NCBI GenBank assembly: GCA_041687675.1
Contig: JAWLBM010000001.1
Coordinates: 248,001-312,000, forward strand
Source of the DNA: JAWLBM01 sp041687675
GTDB lineage: Bacteria > Pseudomonadota > Alphaproteobacteria > Rhizobiales > Pleomorphomonadaceae
Direction of reading: 5' to 3'
DNA: 64,000 nt
A program made the position numbers and the translations under genes. Shown piece by piece: positions 40,688 to 48,799 of this stretch. The notes under the pieces were generated by a model. That model had not been told where the DNA came from. It saw only the letters and a program-made list of their open reading frames with translations, and made no database searches. How positions within the stretch are numbered: the stretch's first letter is position 1; every line of letters begins with the position of its first letter.

Positions 40688-42478
40688 ATGGACACGGCGG
40701 TCGAACGGGAAGAGGACGGCGGCGGCGCGCAGGCGGGCGCGGCGGCAGGCTGGCAGTCGGACGTGATCGCCGACCTGATCCGGCAGTACGGCTTTCCCTA
40801 CATCACCTTGAACCCCGGGGCGAGCTACCGCGGGCTGCACGATTCCCTCGTCAACCACAACAGCGACCAGCCGCCGATGCTGGTCTGCCAGCACGAGAAA
40901 ATCGCCGTGCAGGTCGCCCATGGCTACGCCAAGGCGACCGGCGAGCCGCTGGCCGTGATCGTCCACAACGTGGTCGGCTTGCTGCACGCCACCATGGGCA
41001 TCTACTACGCCTACACCGACCGCGCCCCGGTGTTCGTCATCGGCGCCACCGGGCCGATGGACGAGGGCAAGCGGCGGCCGCGGGTGGACTGGGCGCACAC
41101 CGCCAACGTCCAGGGCACCCAGGTCCGCGACTACGTCAAGTGGGACTACCAGCCCGGCGGCCTCGACGGGGTGGTCGACAGCTTCGCCCGCGCTTGGTCG
41201 ATCATGATGACCGAGCCGCGCGGGCCGATCTACATGTGCTACGACGCGGCGCTGCAGGAGGCGCCGCTGGCCGCGCCGGTGACGCTGCCGAAGCCCTCGT
41301 CGGCCAGGGCGCCGAGCCGCATCGCGCCGGACCCGAAGGCGCTCGAGGAGGCCGCCGACCGCCTCGTCGCCGCCGACTGGCCGGTGCTCCTCCCGCAGTT
41401 CGTCGGCCGCGACCCGAACGGCTTCTCCGACATGGTCCGCCTCGCCGAGACGCTGGGCGCGCCGGTGGTGGACACCGGCTGGCGCCTCAACTTCCCGACC
41501 GAGCACCCGCTCGACATGCGGATGAGCAAGCAGGTGTTCCGCGAGGCCGACCTCATCACCCTGCTCGACTGCCGCGACTGGGAGCGGCCGACCCACGTCA
41601 ACGACCGCATCAACCGCACGCTGAAGCCGCTCTTCCCGGCCGGCTGCGAGTGGCTGGACATCGGCTTCGCCGACATCGAGATCTCCAAGTGGGCGACCGA
41701 CTACCAGCGCTACCCGGAGGTCGCGCAGAAGGTGCTCGCCGATACCGCGCTCGCCCTGCCGGCGCTGGCCGGGCTCTGCGCCGCCCGCATCGCGGCCGAC
41801 CCGCGGCTCGCAGCCAGGGTGGCCGAGCGCGCCGCCGCGGTCGGCGAGATGCACGACCGCCAGCGGGCGAAGTGGCGCGAGCAGGCGCTCGCCGATCGCG
41901 ACGCCCGGCCGATCACGCTGCCGAGGCTCGCGAGCGAGGTGTGGGAGAAGATCCGCGGCGAGGACTGGGTGCTCACCACCAACGCCTTCGAGGACTGGGC
42001 GCTGAGGCTCTGGGACTTCGACCGGCCCTACCGCTGGCCGGGCAAGGCGCTCGGCACCGGCACCCAGATCGGCATGGCGACCGGCGTCGCCCTCGCCCAC
42101 CGCGGCAAGGGCCGGCTGGTGGTCGACTGCCAGACCGACGGCGACCTGATGTTCGACGTCGGCGCCCTCTGGTTCGCCGCCAAGCACAAGGTCCCGTTCC
42201 TCTGCGTGATGCACAACAACCGGGCCTACTACAACGACTGGGAGCACCAGATCACCGTCGCCCGCCAGCGCGGCACGCCGGAGGAACGCGCCTACATTGG
42301 CATGGACATCATGGACCCGGCGCCGGACTTCGCCGCCATCGCCCGCGGCTTCGGCTGGCATGCGGAGGGGCCGGTCGAGGACCCGGGCGACATCGCCGGC
42401 GCGCTGGAGCGGGCGATCGAGAAGGTGAAGAGCGGCGTCCCGGCGCTGGTCGACACCATCACGCAGCATGAGGGCTGA
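40688..42478 (+). CDS. Thiamine-diphosphate-dependent enzyme (2-oxo-acid decarboxylase/synthase-like), copy 2
   Basis: A 596-residue paralogue of 28098-29852 with strong likeness along its length (LNPGASYRGLHDSLVNHNS near 38, CQHEKIAVQVAHGYAKATGE near 65, APVFVIGATGPMDEG near 115). The catalytic Glu is kept. The Mg/TPP motif reads TDGDLMFDVGALW near 481 and ends in HNN; the first Gly of GDG is Thr. It begins after tctABC and is followed by a beta-hydroxyacid dehydrogenase and a half-permease pair, so it shares a permease neighbourhood with copy 1. A C-C lyase or decarboxylase acting on a 2-oxo acid from ring cleavage is the likely role. Confidence 0.8.
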   Translation: MDTAVEREEDGGGAQAGAAAGWQSDVIADLIRQYGFPYITLNPGASYRGLHDSLVNHNSDQPPMLVCQHEKIAVQVAHGYAKATGEPLAVIVHNVVGLLHATMGIYYAYTDRAPVFVIGATGPMDEGKRRPRVDWAHTANVQGTQVRDYVKWDYQPGGLDGVVDSFARAWSIMMTEPRGPIYMCYDAALQEAPLAAPVTLPKPSSARAPSRIAPDPKALEEAADRLVAADWPVLLPQFVGRDPNGFSDMVRLAETLGAPVVDTGWRLNFPTEHPLDMRMSKQVFREADLITLLDCRDWERPTHVNDRINRTLKPLFPAGCEWLDIGFADIEISKWATDYQRYPEVAQKVLADTALALPALAGLCAARIAADPRLAARVAERAAAVGEMHDRQRAKWREQALADRDARPITLPRLASEVWEKIRGEDWVLTTNAFEDWALRLWDFDRPYRWPGKALGTGTQIGMATGVALAHRGKGRLVVDCQTDGDLMFDVGALWFAAKHKVPFLCVMHNNRAYYNDWEHQITVARQRGTPEERAYIGMDIMDPAPDFAAIARGFGWHAEGPVEDPGDIAGALERAIEKVKSGVPALVDTITQHEG

Positions 42479-42517
42479 CCGGCGTCAGGGCCGGCAGGGG
42501 GAAGGAGTGGCAGGAGC

Positions 42518-43378
42518 ATGAGGGCAGCCGTCGTCGGCATCGGTGAGATGGGCCTCGCCATGGCGGGTCACATCCGGTCGAAGGGTTTCGAGGTCACGGG
42601 CCACGACGTCAGCCCGGCGCGGCTGGCGCTCGGCCGAGAGGCGGGGCTCGAGGTGGCGGAGAGCCTGGGCGACCTCGCCCGCGCGGCGGACGTCTTCATC
42701 ATCGCCGTCGCGACGGACGCAGAGACCGCGGAGGTCTCAAGGACGCTGGCGGACCTCGCCGCCGACGGCGCGATCCTGGTCGCCACCGCGACGCTGTCGC
42801 CGGAGACGGTGCGGGAACTCGCCCCGGAGGTCGCCGCCAGGGGCAAGCGCCTGGTCGACGCGCCGGTCGTCTTCGGCGCCGCCGGCGCGCGCGAGGGCTC
42901 GCTGCTCTCGCTCTGCGGCGGCGAGGCGGCCGATATCGAAGCGATCCGCCCGGTGCTGATGTGCTACAGCCGCGACGTGGTCCGGGTCGGCCCGGTCGGC
43001 GCCGGGCAGGTGGCCAAGGCCTGCAACAACCTCCTCCACTGGGTTCACTGCGTCGCCAACTTCGAGACGCTGCTGATCGCCAAGCGCTACGGCCTCGACG
43101 CCCAGCGGATGCGCGAGGTGCTGCTCGACTGCCCGGGCACCAACGGCACGCTGAGGCGCTGGGACACCACCCGCTTCACCTGGCAGGAGAAGGACATGGA
43201 CGTCACCATGGAGATGGCGCAGCGGCTCGGCCTCGTCCTGCCGCTCGCCGGCCAGGTGGACCAGCTGATCAAGCTCCTCAAGGCCGACGACGTGAAGGCG
43301 CTGCTCCACGGCGAGGAGGCGAGCTATCTCGGCCGGCCGGTGCGGCCGCTGTCGTCCGAGGAGGGCGGGCTTTCGTGA
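42518..43378 (+). CDS. NAD(P)-binding beta-hydroxyacid dehydrogenase (HIBADH family)
   Basis: A 286-residue dehydrogenase of the 3-hydroxyisobutyrate/6-phosphogluconate type. The Rossmann loop is VVGIGEMGLAMAGHI (near 5), the substrate loop LVDAPVVFGAAGAREGSL (near 111), and the catalytic Lys is in GAGQVAKACNNLLHW (near 161). It oxidises a beta-hydroxyacid or reduces a semialdehyde using NAD(P). It sits between the TPP enzyme and the half-permeases and overlaps the first of them by GTGA. A tartronate- or threonate-like substrate is possible. Confidence 0.85.
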   Translation: MRAAVVGIGEMGLAMAGHIRSKGFEVTGHDVSPARLALGREAGLEVAESLGDLARAADVFIIAVATDAETAEVSRTLADLAADGAILVATATLSPETVRELAPEVAARGKRLVDAPVVFGAAGAREGSLLSLCGGEAADIEAIRPVLMCYSRDVVRVGPVGAGQVAKACNNLLHWVHCVANFETLLIAKRYGLDAQRMREVLLDCPGTNGTLRRWDTTRFTWQEKDMDVTMEMAQRLGLVLPLAGQVDQLIKLLKADDVKALLHGEEASYLGRPVRPLSSEEGGLS

Positions 43379-43971
43379 GCGAGCCGGCGGAGGAGCCGAA
43401 GCGACCCCGGGCAGGCCCGCTGAAGGAGGCGTTCGACCGCTCCTTCTTCGTCATCGCCGCCCTGGCGATCGCCACCGGCGCCGCGGCCTGGGTCAGCCAC
43501 GGGCCCGAGGCCTTCGAGGAGGCGCTGGCCGAGGACGTCAACCTCGTCGCCTTCCTGCTCCCGAAACTCGGCGCGGCGCTGCTGATCGCCGCCTTCGTGC
43601 AGTCGCTGCTGCCGCCGAAGGCGCTGGCGAAGTACATGGGCGCGCAGTCGGGCCTGAAGGGCATGGCGATCGCCACCGCGGCGGGCACCGTCACCCCCGG
43701 CGGGCCGATGACCGCCTTCCCGATGGTGACCGTGCTGCGCGACGGCGGCACCGGCATCGGCGGCCTCGTCGCCTACCTGATCGCCTGGGCCAACATGGGC
43801 CTGCAGCGGGTGATGGTCTGGGAGATCCCGCTGATGGGCCCGGAGTTCGCCGCCATCCGCTTCCTCGCCTCGATGCCGCTCGGCATCATCGCCGGGCTGC
43901 TCGCGCGGGTGATCCATCCGCTCACCGGGCGCGGCGACGCCCTCCAAGGGGAGCGCCCTCCCGGCGGATAG
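43375..43971 (+). CDS. Half-size permease, N-terminal partner (pair 2)
   Basis: A 198-residue membrane protein starting with GTG at 43375, overlapping the dehydrogenase stop. A short polar N-terminus is followed by about five helices. TAAGTVTPGGPMTAFPMVTV (near 100) and MGLQRVMVWEIPLMGPEFAA (near 141) match the motifs of 26897-27574. The second gene of the pair starts 6 bp after its stop. I read it as one repeat of a two-part inner-membrane carrier. Confidence 0.7.
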   Translation: MSEPAEEPKRPRAGPLKEAFDRSFFVIAALAIATGAAAWVSHGPEAFEEALAEDVNLVAFLLPKLGAALLIAAFVQSLLPPKALAKYMGAQSGLKGMAIATAAGTVTPGGPMTAFPMVTVLRDGGTGIGGLVAYLIAWANMGLQRVMVWEIPLMGPEFAAIRFLASMPLGIIAGLLARVIHPLTGRGDALQGERPPGG

Positions 43972-43976
43972 ATCCC

Positions 43977-44471
43977 GTGTCCACCTTCCTTCTCTGGCTG
44001 CTCGCAGCCGTCCTCGGGCTCGTGGTCCTCCGCCGGCAGGGCGCGGCGGAGGTGGCGAAGGCCGTCCGCAGGGCCGTCGACCGGGCGCTGCGCGTGCTGC
44101 CCCGGATCGTCGTCGCCGTGCTGACCGCCGGCTTCGTCGCCATGCTGATCCCGAGCGGCGTCGTCGCCGAGCACATCGGCCCGGAGTCCGGCGTCTCCGG
44201 CGTGCTGATAGCCATGCTGGTCGGCGGCTTCATCCCCTCCGGGCCGATCGTCTCGTTTCCGCTCGTGGTGGTGCTGTTCGAATCGGGGGCTGGCATCCCG
44301 CAGCTCGTCGCCCTTCTCACCGCCTGGTCCTGCTTCGCCCTGCACCGGGTGATGATCTACGAGATCCCGCTGATGGGCCTGCGCTTCGGCGTCACCCGCC
44401 TCGCCTCCTCGCTGCCCCTGCCGCTGGTCTCCGCCGGCATCACCGCGGCGATCCTTGCGGTGATCTCCTGA
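43977..44471 (+). CDS. Half-size permease, C-terminal partner (pair 2)
   Basis: A 164-residue membrane protein with a GTG start at 43977. VGGFIPSGPIVSFPLVVVLF (near 81) and LHRVMIYEIPLMGLRFG (near 122) match the second member of pair 1 (27571-28068). About five helices fill almost the whole chain. It closes the tct-TPP-dehydrogenase-permease run; the next gene starts 129 bp later with its own AT-richer leader. Confidence 0.7.
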   Translation: MSTFLLWLLAAVLGLVVLRRQGAAEVAKAVRRAVDRALRVLPRIVVAVLTAGFVAMLIPSGVVAEHIGPESGVSGVLIAMLVGGFIPSGPIVSFPLVVVLFESGAGIPQLVALLTAWSCFALHRVMIYEIPLMGLRFGVTRLASSLPLPLVSAGITAAILAVIS

Positions 44472-44600
44472 ACCGGTTCCCGCCGGCCTCCCCGCCGTCA
44501 ATCCGAACCGATATGGTGCCGAGAGGGAACGCATATTGGACGCGAGGCGTCGCGGCGGCTTTTCTGGCCACGGGCGAATTCCCGGGAGGAGAGGGACGAC

Positions 44601-45455
44601 GTGAGCGATCGGCTGGGTCTGAAGACGGCGCTGGGGAAGCACGAGCATGTGAAGCCGCTGAAGGACGGGCGTGTGCGCTCGGACCGGGTCGTCCTCGAGC
44701 AGCTCGACTTCGACCCGCTGCCGAAGGCCTTCCGCACCATGGTCCGCGGCGGCGACATCGACGTCGGCGAGATGGCGCTGACCACCCACCTGCTCGCCGC
44801 CGCCTTCGGCAAGCCGCTGACCGCGCTGGCGATCCCGCTGTGGCGGCGGCTGCACCACTCCAACCTCGTCTGCGCCGCCGGATCGGACATCCGCGGGCCG
44901 AAGGACCTCGTCGGCCGCAAGGTCGGCGTGCGCGCCTGGTCGCAGACGACGGGCGTCTGGATCCGCGGCATCCTCAGGGACGAATACGGCGTCGACCACC
45001 GCGACATCGAGTGGATCACCATGGAGGACGCCCACGTCGGCGAGTACCGCGACCCGCCGCACGTCAGCCGCGCCGCGCCAGGGGCGACGCTGCGCGACCT
45101 GCTCGCCTCCGGCGGGATCGCCGCCATCATGGGCGAGCGGACCGTCGATCCGTCCGGCGTCCGGCCGGTGATCGCGGACGCGGAGGAGGCGGAGAGGGCG
45201 TGGTCGGCGCGCACCGGCATCTTCCCGGTCAACCATGTCGTCACCGTCCGCGACGAACTCCTCGCCGAACATCCCTGGCTCGCCGACGAGCTCAAGCGGA
45301 TGTTCGAGGAGGCGCGGACGGTGTCCGGGACCGGCTTCCCGCCCTACGGGCTGGAGGCGAACCGGGCGCCGATGCAGATGCTGCTCGACTTCGCCCACGA
45401 CCAGATGCTCGTCGACCGGCGCTGGACCGTCGACGAGCTGTTCCCGCTGTCCTGA
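44601..45455 (+). CDS. 4,5-dihydroxyphthalate decarboxylase-like protein (copy 3, shorter)
   Basis: A 284-residue paralogue of 8458-9447 and 21428-22414, about 45 residues shorter. The start is a GTG at 44601 preceded by GGGAGGAGAGGGACG. Landmarks are LKDGRVRSDRVVLEQLDF, DIDVGEMALTTHLLAAAFG, LVGRKVGVRAWSQTTGVWIR (near 109) and GFPPYGLEANRAPMQMLL. There is no signal peptide, so it is likely a cytosolic enzyme. It is followed 17 bp later by the LigJ-like hydratase gene, so it may make the substrate for ring cleavage in that lower pathway. Confidence 0.75.
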   Translation: MSDRLGLKTALGKHEHVKPLKDGRVRSDRVVLEQLDFDPLPKAFRTMVRGGDIDVGEMALTTHLLAAAFGKPLTALAIPLWRRLHHSNLVCAAGSDIRGPKDLVGRKVGVRAWSQTTGVWIRGILRDEYGVDHRDIEWITMEDAHVGEYRDPPHVSRAAPGATLRDLLASGGIAAIMGERTVDPSGVRPVIADAEEAERAWSARTGIFPVNHVVTVRDELLAEHPWLADELKRMFEEARTVSGTGFPPYGLEANRAPMQMLLDFAHDQMLVDRRWTVDELFPLS

Positions 45456-45472
45456 GCGAGGCCGGGCGCGCC

Positions 45473-46510
45473 ATGATCATCGACATCCACGGCCACTACA
45501 CCACCGAGCCCGAGGCGCTGCACCGCTTCCGCGACCGCCAGCTCGCCGGCCTCGCCGACCCCATGCGCCGGCCGACCTCGACGGACCTCGGCATCACCGA
45601 CGAGATGCTGCTGGCATCGGTCGAGCCGCAGCTGAAGCTGCAGCGGGAGCGCTCCATCGACCTCACCATCTTCTCCCCGCGGGCCGCCGGCATGGCGCAC
45701 CACGTCGGAACCGAGGAGACCGGGCGGGTGTGGACGCGGCTCTCCAACGACCTCGTCCACCGCATCGCCACGCTGCTGCCGGACAACTTCGTCCCGGTCG
45801 GCCAGCTGCCGCAGCACCCGGGCGTCCCGCCGAAGGCCTGCATCCCGGAACTGGAGCGGCTCGCCGACCTCGGCTTCGTCGGCGTCAACCTCAACCCGGA
45901 CCCGTCGGGCGGCTACTGGACCGGCCCGCCGCTGACCGACCGGCACTGGTATCCGCTCTACGAGAAGCTGGTGGAGCTCAGGATGCCGGCGATGATCCAC
46001 GTGTCGTCGTCCTGCAACCCGAACTTCCACCACACCGGCGCCCACTACATCAACGCCGACACGACGGCGTTCATGCAGCTGATCCAGGGCGATCTCTTCG
46101 CCGACTTCCCGGACCTGAAGTTCGTCATCCCGCATGGCGGCGGCGCGGTGCCGTTCCACTGGGGCCGCTATCGCGGCCTCGCCCAGGAGATGAAGAAGCC
46201 GCTGCTCACCGAGCACCTCCTCGGCAACGTCTTCTTCGACACCTGCGTCTACCACTACCCGGGCGTCGAGCTGATGGCCAAGGTGATCCCGGTGGACAAC
46301 ATCCTGTTCGCCTCGGAGATGCTGGGCGCGGTCAAGGGCGTCGATCCCGAGACCGGGCACAACTACGACGACACCAAGCGCTACGTGGACCAGCTGCCGC
46401 ACCTCGACGCGGCGGCGCGCCACAAGATCTTCGAGGGCAACGCCAGGCGGGTCTACCCGCGCCTCGACGCGCGCCTGAAGGCGCGCGGGGCGACGGCCGG
46501 GGCGGCGTGA
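45473..46510 (+). CDS. ligJ: 4-oxalomesaconate hydratase-like amidohydrolase (LigJ type)
   Basis: A 345-residue amidohydrolase-superfamily protein. The start IIDIHGHYTTEPEALHRF carries the HxH metal site; further metal or active-site residues lie in PAMIHVSSSCN (near 180), VIPHGGGAVPFHWGRYRG (near 220) and NILFASEMLGAVKGVDPETG (near 279), where Glu stands in place of the usual Asp. This combination, and the end GNARRVYPRLDARLKA, match LigJ, which hydrates 4-oxalomesaconate to 4-carboxy-4-hydroxy-2-oxoadipate in the protocatechuate 4,5-cleavage and gallate pathways. The RraA-like aldolase at 48100 would be the next step. No matching ring-cleavage dioxygenase is in the window. Confidence 0.8.
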   Translation: MIIDIHGHYTTEPEALHRFRDRQLAGLADPMRRPTSTDLGITDEMLLASVEPQLKLQRERSIDLTIFSPRAAGMAHHVGTEETGRVWTRLSNDLVHRIATLLPDNFVPVGQLPQHPGVPPKACIPELERLADLGFVGVNLNPDPSGGYWTGPPLTDRHWYPLYEKLVELRMPAMIHVSSSCNPNFHHTGAHYINADTTAFMQLIQGDLFADFPDLKFVIPHGGGAVPFHWGRYRGLAQEMKKPLLTEHLLGNVFFDTCVYHYPGVELMAKVIPVDNILFASEMLGAVKGVDPETGHNYDDTKRYVDQLPHLDAAARHKIFEGNARRVYPRLDARLKARGATAGAA

Positions 46511-46518
46511 TGGTCCGC

Positions 46519-46815
46519 TCAGCAGCAGTCGGCGTCGATGCCGCCGGACAGGATGGCGGTCTTCATGAAAGCCGGCGGCAGGTCGTCCTCGACCACCTCG
46601 ACCACCCGCTTGAACACCTTGAAGGCGTGGCGGCGGTCCGGCGCGGTCCAGAAGGTGACCACCGTCTCCAGCGGCGGGCAGCCCGGCAGGCCGCAGGCGA
46701 TCTCGGCCACCGCGACCGCGTCGTCCTCGCCGAGGCGGAAGCGCGCGCGCGTCCAGCCCTTGATGCGGCGGACCGCCTCGAGGTGCTCGTCGCTGCGTCG
46801 CGCCGGCCTGATCAT
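46519..46815 (-). CDS. Small conserved-looking protein ending in Cys-Cys, unknown family
   Basis: A 98-residue protein on the opposite strand to its neighbours. The start at 46815 has a GAGGGAC leader. It reads SDEHLEAVRRIKGWTRARFR, then AVAEIACGLPGCPPLETVVT (near 36-55), HAFKVFKRVVEVVEDDLPPA, and ends DADCC. The CGLPGC pair and terminal CC could bind a metal. I do not recognise the family. Codon use and a clear leader suggest a real gene. It lies between the ligJ-like gene and a zinc dehydrogenase. Confidence 0.65.
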   Translation of the reverse strand: MIRPARRSDEHLEAVRRIKGWTRARFRLGEDDAVAVAEIACGLPGCPPLETVVTFWTAPDRRHAFKVFKRVVEVVEDDLPPAFMKTAILSGGIDADCC

Positions 46816-46966
46816 CGCCAAGGTCCCTCGGGCGGGCGCCCCCCGCCGCGCCCGCTGTCCCGATCCATAGGGCGGCAGGCCGCCCCGTGTCAAAACCCGG
46901 CCCGCCGGCCGGCGCGCGCGACCCCGCCGCGTCCCCGGGCCATGTGGATCTCCGGAGGAACGATCG

Positions 46967-48076
46967 ATGGCTGAGAGCGTGTGGGCGGCGGTGCGGACCG
47001 GGCCGGGCCGGATGGAGATGCGCGAGTTCCCGATGCCCGACGTGCCGGAGGACGGCGCGCTGATGAAGATGGAGGTCGCCGGCATCTGCGGCACCGACGT
47101 CAAGCTCTTCAAGAAGCCGCCGAACGACCGGCCGACCATCATGGGCCACGAGAACATCGGCGTGATCGCCAAGGCCGGCCGCGAGTTCACCCGCCGCAAG
47201 GGCTTCAAGGAGGGCGACCTCGTCTTCGTCGAGCACTACGTCATGTGCGGCAAGTGCCAGTGGTGCCATAGGGGCGAGTACCGCCACTGCGAGAACACCG
47301 ACTGGCGCAACAATCCGGAGGCGATCCGCTACGGCTACACCTCGATCGACCGCCCGCCGCATCTTTGGGGCGGTTTCGCCCAGTACGTCTACCTGCCCTG
47401 GAACGCGGTGCTCCACCACGTGCCGAAGGGGGTGAGCCCGGAACTCGCCGGGCTCGTCACGCCGATGGCGAACGGGGTGGAGTGGTCGCTGTTCGACGCG
47501 GGGGTGGGCTACAATTCCACCGTGCTGATCCAGGGTCCCGGCCAGCAGGGCCTGTCGCAGACGGTGATCTGCCGCCAGGCCGGGGCGTCGCTGATCATCG
47601 TCACCGGCACCTCGAAGGACAAGGCGCGGTTGGAGGTGGCGAAGCAGCTCGGCGCCGACCACGTCATCAACGTCGACGAGGAGGACCCGCTGGAGCGGAT
47701 CATGGAGATCACCGGCGGCAAGGGCGTCGACATCTCGCTCGACTGCACCGCCGGCGCCGGGACGATCCCGATCCTGCTCGGGGTCGAGGCGCTGGTGCGC
47801 AAGGCCGGCACCATCCTCGTCCAGGGCGAGCTCAAGGAGTTCCCGAACTTCCCGCTGGAGAAGGTCACCACCAAGGCGATCACCATCAAGAGCGCCCGCG
47901 GCCACAGCTACCGGGCCTGCGAGCTGGCGCTGCAGCAGATCGCCTCCAGCCGCTTCCCGCTGGACCTCGTCACCACTCACCGCTTCGGGCTGAAGGACGC
48001 GGACCTCGCGATCCGCTCCGTCGGCAACGACGGCGTGCCCGGCGTGATCCACGCCTCGCTGATGCCCTGGCTCTGA
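46967..48076 (+). CDS. Zinc-dependent alcohol dehydrogenase (MDR family)
   Basis: A 369-residue medium-chain dehydrogenase. The catalytic zinc site has EVAGICGTDVKLFKK (near 33) and GHENIGVIAKAGR (near 61). The structural zinc site is CGKCQWCHRGEYRHC (near 90). A glycine-rich nucleotide loop is IQGPGQQGLSQ near 187. It oxidises an alcohol or hydroxyacid with NAD(P). It has its own good leader (CCGGAGGAACG) and is followed 24 bp later by the RraA/LigK-like aldolase gene, so it belongs to the lower pathway. The substrate is unknown. Confidence 0.88.
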   Translation: MAESVWAAVRTGPGRMEMREFPMPDVPEDGALMKMEVAGICGTDVKLFKKPPNDRPTIMGHENIGVIAKAGREFTRRKGFKEGDLVFVEHYVMCGKCQWCHRGEYRHCENTDWRNNPEAIRYGYTSIDRPPHLWGGFAQYVYLPWNAVLHHVPKGVSPELAGLVTPMANGVEWSLFDAGVGYNSTVLIQGPGQQGLSQTVICRQAGASLIIVTGTSKDKARLEVAKQLGADHVINVDEEDPLERIMEITGGKGVDISLDCTAGAGTIPILLGVEALVRKAGTILVQGELKEFPNFPLEKVTTKAITIKSARGHSYRACELALQQIASSRFPLDLVTTHRFGLKDADLAIRSVGNDGVPGVIHASLMPWL

Positions 48077-48099
48077 GCCGCGGGCGAAAGGACAAGGCC

Positions 48100-48795
48100 A
48101 TGTCGATCGGCTTCAGGATCCTGCCGCGGCGCCGGCGGGTGGCGGCGGAGGTGGCGGAACGGTTCCGCCGGCTCCCCGTCGCCAACGTCAGCGACGTGAT
48201 GAACCGCATGAACGGGGCCGGGCCGGCGATCCGGCCGATGCACGCGGGCGGCGCCATGGCCGGTCCGGCCTTCACCGTCCGCACCCGGCCGGGCGACAAC
48301 CTGATGGTCCACAAGGCGCTGCTGATGGCCGAGCCCGGGGACGTGCTGGTGATCGACGGCGGCGGCGAGCTCTCCAACGCGCTGATGGGCGAGCTGATGC
48401 TCTCCTACGCCATCGCCCGCGGCGTCGCCGGGGTGGTGATCAACGGCGCGGTGCGCGACCACGGCTGGATCCGCGGCCACGGTTTCCCGGTGTTCGCCGC
48501 CGGCGTCAACCACCGCGGCCCCTACAAGGACGGGCCCGGCGAGATCAACGTGCCGGTCGCCTTCGCCGGCATGGTCGTCGAGCCGGGCGACCTCGTGATC
48601 GGCGACGACGACGGGGTCCTCTGCGTGCCCCATGGCGATGTCGAGGCGGTGTTCGCCGAGGCGAAGGCGAAGAACGAGGCGGAGGCGAGGATCCTGGCCG
48701 ACACCGAGGCCGGGCGGCTCGATCCCAAGGCCTGGGTCGACGCGGCGCTGCAGCGGCTCGGCTGCGAGGATACCGCCCGGGGCGGAGGGAGCTGA
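48100..48795 (+). CDS. RraA/4-hydroxy-4-methyl-2-oxoglutarate aldolase family protein (LigK-like)
   Basis: A 231-residue protein. The family core is GDNLMVHKALLMAEPGDVLV (near 66) and GVVINGAVRDHGWIRGHGFP (near 110-129), where the Arg-Asp pair binds substrate and metal in HMG/CHA aldolases. These enzymes split 4-carboxy-4-hydroxy-2-oxoadipate into pyruvate and oxaloacetate. RraA proteins that bind RNase E lack this context; here a LigJ-like gene lies upstream, so the aldolase reading is favoured. The stop is 4 bp before the hydrolase start. Confidence 0.78.
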   Translation: MSIGFRILPRRRRVAAEVAERFRRLPVANVSDVMNRMNGAGPAIRPMHAGGAMAGPAFTVRTRPGDNLMVHKALLMAEPGDVLVIDGGGELSNALMGELMLSYAIARGVAGVVINGAVRDHGWIRGHGFPVFAAGVNHRGPYKDGPGEINVPVAFAGMVVEPGDLVIGDDDGVLCVPHGDVEAVFAEAKAKNEAEARILADTEAGRLDPKAWVDAALQRLGCEDTARGGGS

Positions 48796-48799
48796 GGCG

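Noticed and set aside
48100..48795. Ribonuclease E inhibitor RraA
   Set aside because: The Arg-Asp aldolase motif and the LigJ-like neighbour favour a 4-carboxy-4-hydroxy-2-oxoadipate/HMG aldolase.
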